Positions 1 to 4,739 of a stretch of 5,299 nt of DNA are shown here, one piece after another. The stretch covers positions 1 to 5,299 of the forward strand of contig JANQIJ010000002.1 in NCBI GenBank assembly GCA_028282185.1, read 5' to 3'. Source of the DNA: Rhodospirillales bacterium. Lineage in GTDB: Bacteria; Pseudomonadota; Alphaproteobacteria; Rhodospirillales; Casp-alpha2. How positions within the stretch are numbered: position 1 is the stretch's first letter; every line of letters begins with the position of its first letter. The notes below the pieces were generated by a model. It had not been told where the DNA came from. It searched no databases and worked only from the letters and a program-made list of their open reading frames with translations. A program made the position numbers and the translations under genes.

Positions 1-267
1 ACCGAAGGCGTCGGCGGCGGCGTGGAACAGGGCCGCCACCTGGTCCGGATCGGCGACGTCGGTCGGCTGCACCCGGGCACGGTCGCCGGCGTCGCCGGCC
101 AACGCCCTGGTTTCTTCCAACGGTTCGGCACGCCGCCCGGCCAAGGCCACGCCATAGCCAGCACTCAGCAAAGACAAGGCGGCGGCGCGGCCGACGCCGG
201 TGCCGGCGCCCGTGACGATGGCTGATTTTGGGGCTGATTTCGGGGCTGATTTCGCTGTCGTGGTCAT
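1..267 (-). CDS. Short-chain dehydrogenase/reductase, N-terminal part (runs off the left edge)
   Basis: The first 89 residues of a classical-type SDR oxidoreductase are visible, read from an ATG at 267. The Rossmann-fold cofactor motif TGAGTGVG (TGxxxGxG) lies at residues 19-26. The second strand ends in LAGRR (42-46), where the basic residues favour NADP(H) over NAD(H). TDVAD (69-73) matches the conserved Asp-Val that contacts the adenine ring. The catalytic Ser/Tyr/Lys would lie beyond the window, so the substrate cannot be named. The N-terminus carries a small repeat, KSAP-KSAP-KSA (residues 6-16), encoded by a 12-bp tandem repeat; it is an atypical leader, since most SDRs begin only a few residues before the first strand. 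A GAGG about 10 nt upstream could be the ribosome-binding site. The gene is divergent from the cupin gene at 358. The SDR family call is secure; the specific enzyme is unknown. Confidence 0.93.
   Translation of the reverse strand, partial: MTTTAKSAPKSAPKSAIVTGAGTGVGRAAALSLLSAGYGVALAGRRAEPLEETRALAGDAGDRARVQPTDVADPDQVAALFHAAADAFG
221..256. repeat. Three tandem 12-bp units inside the SDR 5' end
   Basis: Units at 221-232, 233-244 and 245-256 read gctgattttggg, gctgatttcggg and gctgatttcgct. The first two differ at one base and the third diverges only at its last two. Because the unit is a multiple of three it stays in frame, and on the minus strand it encodes repeated KSAP. It probably arose by slippage and lengthens the leader before the Rossmann fold. 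I see no sign of a regulatory role. Confidence 0.85.
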
Positions 268-357
268 TTTTTCGGAGCCTCGCCGATGGAAATGAAAATC
301 GCGCTTGTGCTAGCTTTATAAATCACTGCGGGGAGCCTGGAAGGGAGATTTTTGAAA
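268..357. promoter_or_regulatory. Shared divergent promoter region (SDR / cupin)
   Basis: This 90-bp gap separates two divergent start codons and is markedly more AT-rich than its surroundings. It contains the 8-bp palindrome tttataaa (315-322), which offers a TATAAA-like -10 element on either strand (317-322 on plus, 315-320 on minus), and the adjacent palindrome gctagc (309-314). No convincing -35 hexamer sits at the usual spacing for either direction, so the exact promoters are uncertain. The purine-rich aagggaga (341-348) is the ribosome-binding site for the cupin gene. Confidence 0.45.
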
Positions 358-861
358 ATGGCCTATACGCTGGATCAGTTCGCATCGGACATGAAGCAGG
401 TTCTGAGCCAGGGCGCCGGCCCCGAGCAATTGGAGCAGTCGCGCCAGTTGGTTGAGAAGGCGCTGCAGGACGACCGGTTCGTCGATACGCACTTGGGTGA
501 CGATGCCGAGGGCGAGCGCAAGATCGTCTATGAAGATCCCGACCTGGGATTTTGCATCCTGACCCATGTCTACAAGGGGCCGAAAGGCGGCCAGCCGCAC
601 GACCATGGCCCGGCCTGGGCGATCTATGGCCAGGCCTATGGCGAGACGACGATGACCGATTTCGAAATCGTCGAACCGCCCGCCGGCGAAAAGCCCGGCA
701 AGGTCGCGCCGTTGAGAAGCTACAAACTGACGCCCGGGGAGGCGCGGGTTTACCAGGTCGGCGACGTCCATTGCCCGTCGCGCGATGGCGAAACCCGGTT
801 GATCCGGATCGAGGCCCAGAACATGGACGGGGTCCGGCGCACGCCGCTGGAGCCGGCCTAG
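358..861 (+). CDS. Cupin-fold metal-binding protein, thiol-dioxygenase-like
   Basis: This 167-residue soluble protein looks like a small single-domain cupin related to the cysteine dioxygenase group or to the 'predicted metal-dependent double-stranded beta-helix' proteins. The first cupin motif contains PHDHG (H81, H83), followed by YGET (94-97, E96). The second motif contains GDVHCP (H138). H81, H83 and H138 could form the three-His iron site of thiol dioxygenases. The position equivalent to the cross-link Cys of mammalian cysteine dioxygenase (five after the second His) is Ala88, so that cross-link is absent, as in many bacterial relatives. The N-terminal ~60 residues are helical and rich in Gln/Glu. 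ATG 358 is preferred over the in-frame TTG at 352 because aagggaga lies 9 nt before the ATG but only about 3 nt before the TTG. There is no signal peptide. The substrate is unknown; family placement is moderate and metal binding is inferred. Confidence 0.85.
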   Translation: MAYTLDQFASDMKQVLSQGAGPEQLEQSRQLVEKALQDDRFVDTHLGDDAEGERKIVYEDPDLGFCILTHVYKGPKGGQPHDHGPAWAIYGQAYGETTMTDFEIVEPPAGEKPGKVAPLRSYKLTPGEARVYQVGDVHCPSRDGETRLIRIEAQNMDGVRRTPLEPA

Positions 862-976
862 CCACACCCGGACCCATCCGGAACGGGCTGCGGCGCCGCA
901 TTTACGTCAGATCATCGCCCTGGACCATGCAGCCGGGCGGCCCGGCCGTTACCCGGGGGTTGCGGCTTGCGTTGCC
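862..976. other. Convergent intergenic gap with GC-rich hairpins
   Basis: The cupin gene and the small minus-strand gene converge here. The gap contains the perfect 12-bp palindrome tgcggcgccgca (889-900) and a perfect 6-bp stem with a 3-nt loop, gccggg-cgg-cccggc (932-946). Either could stall transcription, and a bidirectional terminator is plausible from position. Neither is followed by a T-run in either direction, so neither is a canonical intrinsic terminator. Confidence 0.3.
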
Positions 977-1207
977 TTAGACGTCGCTGGACTGAATGGT
1001 CTTCAGCTTGTCCAGGCTGTCCGACGTCAGTTGCAGGGACACATTGCCCACGTCGGAGCGGATGATCAGGTCGCAGAACCAAATCCCCGGGGACAGTTCC
1101 TGCGGCGTGCCGATGTCAATGCCGACGACGTCTTCGATGTCGATGGAAAGATTCTTGTTGTCGTGAAAGGAAATGGCGGCGACGGTCTTTTCGGCGGGCG
1201 TTCTCAT
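977..1207 (-). CDS. Small conserved-looking protein of unknown function (76 aa)
   Basis: I do not recognise this protein. ATG 1207 is chosen because AAGGGA lies about 7 nt upstream. An in-frame upstream ATG at 1267 would add 20 residues rich in Arg, Pro and Thr that look like translated intergenic DNA. The 76-residue product is acidic and free of low complexity. It shows alternating strand-like stretches: VAAISF (9-14), LSIDIEDVVGIDIG (20-33), WFCDLIIRS (43-51) and VSLQLTSDS (56-64), then a short helix SLDKLKTI (64-71). The pattern suggests a small all-beta domain. There is one Cys (C45), no signal peptide and no membrane segment. It has base composition like its neighbours but lower Arg/Ala/Pro content than the shadow frames, which supports real coding. 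It follows the arsR-arsP operon on the same strand after 185 bp, so co-transcription is possible but not shown. Confidence 0.72.
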   Translation of the reverse strand: MRTPAEKTVAAISFHDNKNLSIDIEDVVGIDIGTPQELSPGIWFCDLIIRSDVGNVSLQLTSDSLDKLKTIQSSDV

Positions 1208-1287
1208 GATCCGGTCCCTTGGGTCTGGTGTCAGGCGGGTTCCCTGCCTGGCGGGTCTGGCGGTCAAGCTGGCGGCGCATCGGCGGC

Positions 1288-1324
1288 GCGCGCGTCAGGG
1301 GGAACTTTGCCCCTCCGGCGCGCG
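1288..1324 (-). terminator. Possible GC-rich hairpin downstream of arsP
   Basis: An inner stem agggg (1297-1301) pairs with cccct (1310-1314) around a loop of eight bases. It is flanked by self-complementary cgcgcg tracts (about 1288-1294 and 1319-1324) that can extend the stem across a small internal loop. It lies about 70-105 bp beyond the arsP stop on the minus strand, a plausible place to end the arsR-arsP transcript. There is no U-tract, so a factor-independent terminator is doubtful. Confidence 0.25.
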
Positions 1325-1340
1325 ATCTTCAACTGGTCTT

Positions 1341-1364
1341 TTGATGACAATGTTGATGACAATG
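1341..1364. repeat. Perfect tandem 12-bp duplication
   Basis: The unit ttgatgacaatg occurs at 1341-1352 and again, identical, at 1353-1364. It lies in non-coding DNA 29 bp beyond the arsP stop codon. On the minus strand each unit contains TTGTCA, which resembles a -35 hexamer, but no good -10 follows at 16-18 nt. It may be a slippage product or a paired protein-binding site. Confidence 0.8.
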
Positions 1365-1392
1365 CGCCTTGCCCCCGGTGGCGGCGCGGGAG

Positions 1393-2445
1393 TCAGGCGA
1401 GCAGAACCTGGGCGAGCAGGCCCGAGGCCAGCGATCCGCTGAGACCCAGGGCGATGTACCAAAGGAAGGTCGGCCGCTTGACCAGGGCCCAGACGGCCAT
1501 CGCGGCCGGGATCGAGGTGACGCCGCCGGCGATCATGAAGGCCATTGCCGGTCCCGGCGCCATGCCCAGGTCCATCAGGCCGTCGATCGTCGGGATCGCG
1601 GCAAAGCCGTTCAAATAGGCCGGCACGCCGACCAGCACGCTGGCCGGAATGGCCCACCATTGCTCGCCGCCGAGCCAGCGCCCGACATCTTCCGCCGGGA
1701 TGTAGGCGACCATCAGGCTTTCAATGACGAAGGCGAGGGTCAACCATTTGAACAGGAACCAGCCGGTGGCCCGGCTTTCGCCGGAAAACATCTGCCGGCG
1801 TCCCCGATCTTCCCAAAACCGCCAGACCACCGGCTGCTCCGCCAGCGGGTCGTTGGTCCCGCAGCTCGACTTGCAGCAGCCGGTGATCGGCTTCAGCGGG
1901 TCCGCGAAGGCGCCGCGGGTGACCAGGGCGTGGGTGCCGTAGCCGGCGATCAGGGCGATCACCACGGCGGCGGCGGCCTTGAACACGGTGAACGGCAGGC
2001 CGAACACGGCGGCCATCAGAATGAACATCTGCGGGTCCATCAAGGGCGAGGCGATCCAAAAGGCCATCACCGGGGCAAGCGGCACGCCCGCCGCCAAAAG
2101 GCCGGCGATGATCGGCACCACGCCACAGGAGCAGAACGGCGAGAACGCGCCGAACACGGCGGCCAGGAATATCGCCGTCATCGGCCGGCCGTGGAAGGCG
2201 CGGGCGATCTGCTTGTCCAGACCCGTCGCCTTGCTGGCCGCGGCCGCCAGAACGGACATCAGGAAGAACGGCGCGATGAAGGTGTATGCGTCGAGCACGA
2301 ACAGAACGCTGGCGACCGCCTGCTCCCAAATCGTCACCGCGAGAATGGCGAGGATCGCCAAGGTGACCAGGGCGACGCGGTCGAAATCCTTCAGCCATCG
2401 CGGCAGGCGCGGTTGGGCCGGGGGCCGTAGGGTCGTTTCGCTCAT
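1393..2445 (-). CDS. arsP: ArsP/YraQ-family permease (COG0701, DUF318), probable organoarsenical efflux
   Basis: This 350-residue inner-membrane protein belongs to the permease family that includes ArsP, which exports trivalent organoarsenicals in Campylobacter and Shewanella. Hydrophobic segments lie near residues 24-44, 46-68, 90-102, 106-128, 134-150, 152-172, 232-250, 262-282, 297-320 and 327-349. The family motif FSPFCSCGVVP (101-111) places C105 and C107 in a membrane helix. A hydrophilic central loop (about 174-228) contains GCCKSSCG (C190, C191, C195), a likely soft-metal site. Other conserved-looking blocks are SPLMDPQM (133-140), PAYLNG (275-280) and GGVTSIP (307-313). ATG 2445 is the only start: the arsR stop (TAG, 2497-2499) lies in the same frame 17 codons upstream. 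No Shine-Dalgarno site is evident, so translation may depend on coupling to arsR. The family is secure. The substrate is inferred from the paired repressor; other family members are simply uncharacterised permeases. Confidence 0.88.
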   Translation of the reverse strand: MSETTLRPPAQPRLPRWLKDFDRVALVTLAILAILAVTIWEQAVASVLFVLDAYTFIAPFFLMSVLAAAASKATGLDKQIARAFHGRPMTAIFLAAVFGAFSPFCSCGVVPIIAGLLAAGVPLAPVMAFWIASPLMDPQMFILMAAVFGLPFTVFKAAAAVVIALIAGYGTHALVTRGAFADPLKPITGCCKSSCGTNDPLAEQPVVWRFWEDRGRRQMFSGESRATGWFLFKWLTLAFVIESLMVAYIPAEDVGRWLGGEQWWAIPASVLVGVPAYLNGFAAIPTIDGLMDLGMAPGPAMAFMIAGGVTSIPAAMAVWALVKRPTFLWYIALGLSGSLASGLLAQVLLA

Positions 2446-2496
2446 ATTCGTGGTCGTTCTGTTCGATGCGTTGCCTGTCTCGCCGACGCCCGGGGG

Positions 2497-2826
2497 CTAA
2501 CTGCCGGTCTCGGCACAATCCGTCGGCAGGCAGGTCGTGGTCACTCCGGCGCAGCATTCATCGGCCAGGAAGCCGATCAATTGGTGCATCGCCGGAAAGT
2601 TGGCACGGCAGCGCAGCACCCGGCCTTCCCGCTCCTGATTGACCAGGCCCGCCCAAACCAGATGGGACAGGTGATGGGAGAGGGTCGATCCCGGGATCTT
2701 CAGGTGGCTTTGAATCTCCCCCACGGTCAGGCCCGATTCCCCGGCCTTGACCAGCAGGCGGAAGGCGTGCAGCCGGTGGGGATTGCCCAATTCGGCCATT
2801 TGTTTGGCGGCGAGTTCCGTATCCAT
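2497..2826 (-). CDS. arsR: ArsR/SmtB-family metalloid-responsive repressor
   Basis: This 109-residue winged-helix regulator would repress the operon until a thiophilic metal or metalloid binds. Helices begin with KQMAELGNPHRLHAFRLL (8-25), the typical ArsR opening. The recognition helix is in IPGSTLSHHLSHLVWAGLV (44-62), and the wing in NQEREGRVLRCRAN (63-76). It lacks the classic ELCVCDL motif of enteric ArsR; the equivalent region reads LTVGEIQSHL (33-42) with no Cys. Its cysteines are instead C73 beside the wing and a C-terminal set C91-C92, C99 and C104. Vicinal C-terminal cysteines are known as the As(III) site of Acidithiobacillus ArsR and, with a Cys 18 residues earlier, in the methylarsenite-selective ArsR of Shewanella (recalled from memory). 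ATG 2826 is the only sensible start; AAGGA lies 14 nt upstream, which is long. It precedes the permease by 51 bp and is surely co-transcribed. Confidence 0.93.
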   Translation of the reverse strand: MDTELAAKQMAELGNPHRLHAFRLLVKAGESGLTVGEIQSHLKIPGSTLSHHLSHLVWAGLVNQEREGRVLRCRANFPAMHQLIGFLADECCAGVTTTCLPTDCAETGS

Positions 2827-2987
2827 GGTGAAACAATACGTCCTTCCCGTGGAGAGTTCAACTATATTTCTAGAAAAATAGAAATAATGTCGTTCAAGAC
2901 ACCGGACCGCAGTCGTTTGTCTTTCGGTTCAGGCATTTGCAGATGATCTCGTCGTATACCAGTTAATCCCGCCGTAGAGGACGGCCG
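2827..2987 (-). promoter_or_regulatory. arsR-arsP promoter/leader region
   Basis: This 161-bp gap between arsR and the ankyrin gene contains the AT-rich control region of the ars operon. On the minus strand TTGAAC (2892-2897) is a good -35 candidate, and TATAGT (2861-2866) is the best -10-like hexamer, but the two are 25 bp apart and cannot form one promoter. TCTAGA (2869-2874) lies 17 bp from TTGAAC and is a weaker -10. In either arrangement the core promoter overlaps the inverted repeat at 2865-2886, as expected for repression by blocking RNA polymerase. The rest (about 2900-2987) shows nothing clear apart from the palindrome gacggccgtc (2980-2989) at the ankyrin stop. Confidence 0.5.
2865..2886. 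promoter_or_regulatory. Putative ArsR operator (inverted repeat)
   Basis: A perfect 8-bp inverted repeat, tatttcta-(6)-tagaaata, has its arms at 2865-2872 and 2879-2886 around the spacer gaaaaa. A second, overlapping palindrome, tttctagaaa, lies at 2867-2876. The site is 39 bp upstream of the arsR start, in one of the few AT-rich stretches of the window, and overlaps possible -10 elements. AT-rich dyads next to their own gene are typical ArsR/SmtB binding sites. Binding is inferred from position and symmetry. Confidence 0.72.
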
Positions 2988-3497
2988 TCACTTTTTGAGC
3001 GTCTCGTTGGGCCGCTGGGGGCGTGGCCAGTTGACTTCCGTCTGTGCGAGCCGCCTGGCGATGGGGTCTGCGCGGCCGCGCCGGAGTGCGTAATCCAACG
3101 CTCGGCGGCGCCAACGGTCGGTGAGCCAGGGGTTGGCGCCCCGCGCCAAAAGGAAGTCGGCCACCCGGGGGTGGTTCCTTTGTGTGGCAAGAATCAGGGG
3201 CGTAAGCCATTCCCTGTCCTGCCAATCGATCACCGCGCCGGCGTCAACCAACAGGCGGACCATGTCCAGGTGACCGTCGCGCGCGGCAACGATCAGCGGC
3301 GTGGTCCAGGTGGCGTCGGTTACGTTGGGGTCTGCCCCGGCCTGCAACAGGCCCCGAACCCGCGTCAGGTCACCGGCCTGGGCGGCGCGGATAAGATCAA
3401 GGGTTGTCCGCGTCGGCGGCAGGTCGGTGGCGCCGAACGCCCCGGGGGGCGCGGCCAAAAGGGCCAGGCCGGCCATGAATTTTCCCGATCCGGCCAT
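2988..3497 (-). CDS. Small exported ankyrin-repeat protein
   Basis: This 169-residue protein has three clear ankyrin repeats and part of a fourth: about 32-62 (LDLIRAAQAGDLTRVRGLL), 64-94 (TPLIVAARDGHLDMVRLLV), 97-127 (TPLILATQRNHPRVADFLL) and 128-152 (ALDYALRRGRADPIARRL). Repeats 2 and 3 keep the TPL turn, and repeats 1-3 keep the AGA/RGA loop. These are protein-binding scaffolds; no catalytic domain is present. Residues 7-19 form a hydrophobic core after Lys6, ending in PPGAFGA (17-23), which fits a signal peptide and periplasmic location. ATG 3497 is chosen to avoid overlap: an in-frame ATG at 3560 would overlap the divergent transferase by 15 bp, although it would add a basic KRR stretch ahead of the hydrophobic core. 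An internal ATG at 3476 is also possible. The partner is unknown. Confidence 0.86.
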   Translation of the reverse strand: MAGSGKFMAGLALLAAPPGAFGATDLPPTRTTLDLIRAAQAGDLTRVRGLLQAGADPNVTDATWTTPLIVAARDGHLDMVRLLVDAGAVIDWQDREWLTPLILATQRNHPRVADFLLARGANPWLTDRWRRRALDYALRRGRADPIARRLAQTEVNWPRPQRPNETLKK

Positions 3498-3510
3498 GAA
3501 GCATCTTCGT

Positions 3511-3545
3511 TTGATGCAGGTGTCGTCGCCCGCTAAATTTCGTCC
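3511..3545 (+). promoter_or_regulatory. Promoter of the glutathione transferase gene, likely giving a leaderless mRNA
   Basis: TTGATG (3511-3516) and TAAATT (3534-3539) match the -35 and -10 consensus at four of six positions each and are separated by exactly 17 bp. A start about 7 nt after the -10 falls on the A of ATG 3546. There is no purine-rich ribosome-binding site in 3521-3545, which supports a leaderless transcript. The same 48-bp gap must also serve the divergent ankyrin gene. Confidence 0.55.
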
Positions 3546-4169
3546 ATGCTGACGCTGCACGATTTCCTGCCCTCCGGAAACGGTTACAAATGCCGCCTGC
3601 TATTGCGCTTTCTTGAACGGCCGTTCGTCTTGAAAGAATACAACATCTTGGCCGGGGAGACGCGGACCGAGGCGTTCCTCGGGGCCTTGAACGCCAACGG
3701 CCGGATTCCCGTCTTGCAGATGGAAGACGGGCGCTGTTTGTCGGAATCGGGCGCCATCCTGAACTATCTGGCCCAAGACACGCCGTTCCTGCCCGGCGAT
3801 CCCTGGGATCGGGCGCAGGTTTTAAAGTGGATGTTCTTCGAGCAATACACGCTGGAGCCGACGGTGGCGGTCCGGCGCTTCTGGCTGACCGAACAGGAAA
3901 CGCCCCTGACGCCCCTGCAGGAGGCGCAATTGCCGGACAAGCTCGAGCAGGGCCATGCGGCGCTCGGTGTCCTTGAGGGCGGCCTGGCGGGGCGCGACTG
4001 GCTGGTCGGTGGGCGTCCGACGATCGCCGACATCGCGCTTTACGGTTATACCCATGTGGCGCCCGAAGGCGGCTATGAACTTGATGCCTATCCGAACATT
4101 CGCGCCTGGATGGTCCGCATGTCCCAACTTCCCGGCTATGTGAAGATCACCCACCGGACCTTTGATTGA
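3546..4169 (+). CDS. Glutathione S-transferase family protein
   Basis: This complete 207-residue cytosolic GST has the usual family length. The N-terminal thioredoxin-like domain (about 1-79) begins LHDFLPSGNGYKCRLLL. Its active-site loop offers S10, N12 and Y14 as candidates for the glutathione-thiolate contact. The cis-proline is in GRIPVLQ (P55), and the gamma-glutamyl-binding pair is E67-S68 in LSESGAI. The all-helical C-terminal domain (about 88-205) includes the folding N-capping box in GRPTIADIALYGY (T159, D162). The enzyme would conjugate glutathione to electrophiles or act as a thiol-reductase or peroxidase-like GST; the class and substrate cannot be fixed by eye. It has its own promoter immediately upstream. 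The stop is followed by 94 bp before the CBS gene, with no clear terminator. Confidence 0.93.
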   Translation: MLTLHDFLPSGNGYKCRLLLRFLERPFVLKEYNILAGETRTEAFLGALNANGRIPVLQMEDGRCLSESGAILNYLAQDTPFLPGDPWDRAQVLKWMFFEQYTLEPTVAVRRFWLTEQETPLTPLQEAQLPDKLEQGHAALGVLEGGLAGRDWLVGGRPTIADIALYGYTHVAPEGGYELDAYPNIRAWMVRMSQLPGYVKITHRTFD

Positions 4170-4235
4170 GACACCGGGCCGCCAGAATCGACGCACCGCG
4201 GTTTCGGCGTGTTCCGCCGTTCCGATCTTTTGGTG

Positions 4236-4263
4236 TATAATCCAGCCAGTTGGGAGAACATTC
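4236..4263 (+). promoter_or_regulatory. -10 box and ribosome-binding site of the CBS gene
   Basis: A consensus TATAAT lies at 4236-4241, although no good -35 hexamer sits 16-18 bp upstream (the region near 4213-4218 is GC-rich). Transcription would start near 4248. GGGAGA (4252-4257) is a good ribosome-binding site 6 nt before ATG 4264. This settles the start: the reading frame stays open further upstream, into the end of the transferase gene. Confidence 0.55.
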
Positions 4264-4701
4264 ATGAACGTGCAATCAATTTTGACCTTGAAGGGAACTG
4301 ACGTTAAGACGATTTCCTCCGATACCACCATCGCCGATGCAGCCCGCATGCTCAGCAAAGAGGGCATCGGTGCAGCCGTGGTCTGTGAACCCGGCGCGAC
4401 CATCGAGGGGATATTGTCCGAACGCGACCTTGTCCGCGTGGTCGGCGAACACGGCGCCGAATCGCTCGGCTGGCCGGTTTCTCGGGTGATGACGACGACT
4501 GTCGTGACGTGTCATCCGGAAGACCGGATCGTCGGCGTGATGAGTCAAATGACGGAGAAGCGTATTCGCCACATTCCGGTGGTTGTGGACGGACAGATGA
4601 CAGGGGTGATCTCGATCGGCGACGTGGTCAAGGCGCGGATGGACGAGATCGAGCGCGATGCCACCGCCATGCAGGATTACATCACGGGCATGACGCCCTA
4701 G
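4264..4701 (+). CDS. Stand-alone two-CBS-domain protein
   Basis: This 145-residue soluble protein consists almost entirely of a Bateman pair. CBS1 spans about residues 7-62 and ends with GILSERDLVR (49-58). CBS2 spans about 76-126, contains KRIRHIPVV (99-107) and ends with GVISIGDVVK (114-123). The last ~20 residues form an acidic helix (MDEIERDATAMQDYI) common in alphaproteobacterial proteins of this type. CBS pairs bind adenosine nucleotides such as AMP, ATP or NADH, or S-adenosylmethionine, and act as energy or redox sensors. With no attached enzyme or channel domain, it probably acts through a partner that is not identifiable here. It has its own TATAAT and ribosome-binding site, and is followed by the second transferase gene after 38 bp, possibly on the same transcript. 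Confidence 0.93.
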   Translation: MNVQSILTLKGTDVKTISSDTTIADAARMLSKEGIGAAVVCEPGATIEGILSERDLVRVVGEHGAESLGWPVSRVMTTTVVTCHPEDRIVGVMSQMTEKRIRHIPVVVDGQMTGVISIGDVVKARMDEIERDATAMQDYITGMTP

Positions 4702-4739
4702 GCTGCGAATTCGCGGATGCCGGTTTTGAAACGTTAACC

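Larger units (their letters stand above)
1208..1392. other. Gene-free gap between arsP and the small ORF
   Basis: I find no credible gene in these 185 bp. The gap holds the ribosome-binding site of the small gene (AAGGGA on the minus strand near 1214-1219), a GC-rich hairpin around 1288-1324 and a perfect tandem 12-bp repeat at 1341-1364. Either the terminator of arsP or the promoter of the small gene should be here, but neither is clear-cut. Confidence 0.5.

Noticed and set aside
316..901. Two long minus-strand open frames opposite the cupin gene
   Set aside because: The plus strand has a ribosome-binding site and cupin motifs. The antisense products are Arg/Pro-rich or otherwise lack family features.
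1031..1618. Plus-strand open frame of 195 codons across the 1208-1392 gap
   Set aside because: It overlaps two minus-strand genes, has low-complexity Gly/Ala/Arg content and no ribosome-binding site.
1369..2430. Long plus-strand open frame (353 codons) opposite the permease
   Set aside because: Its product is dominated by Gly, Arg, His, Gln and Asp with no fold-like pattern. The opposite strand encodes a recognisable membrane protein, so this is a shadow of high-GC codon bias.
2980..2999. Palindrome gacggccgtc followed by a T-run on the plus strand as a terminator
   Set aside because: It has no loop, and no plus-strand gene ends nearby. The T-run encodes the Lys-Lys end of the ankyrin protein on the other strand.
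4170..4263. Terminator between the first transferase and the CBS gene
   Set aside because: Only short imperfect stems (acgc/gcgt around 4190-4211) are visible, without a T-tract.
3822..4403. Minus-strand open frame opposite the transferase and the start of the CBS gene
   Set aside because: It spans two well-supported plus-strand genes and the promoter between them, and the product shows no recognisable domain.
4705..4714. 10-bp palindrome gcgaattcgc after the CBS stop
   Set aside because: It is too short and loopless for a terminator, with no second copy or regulator to suggest an operator.
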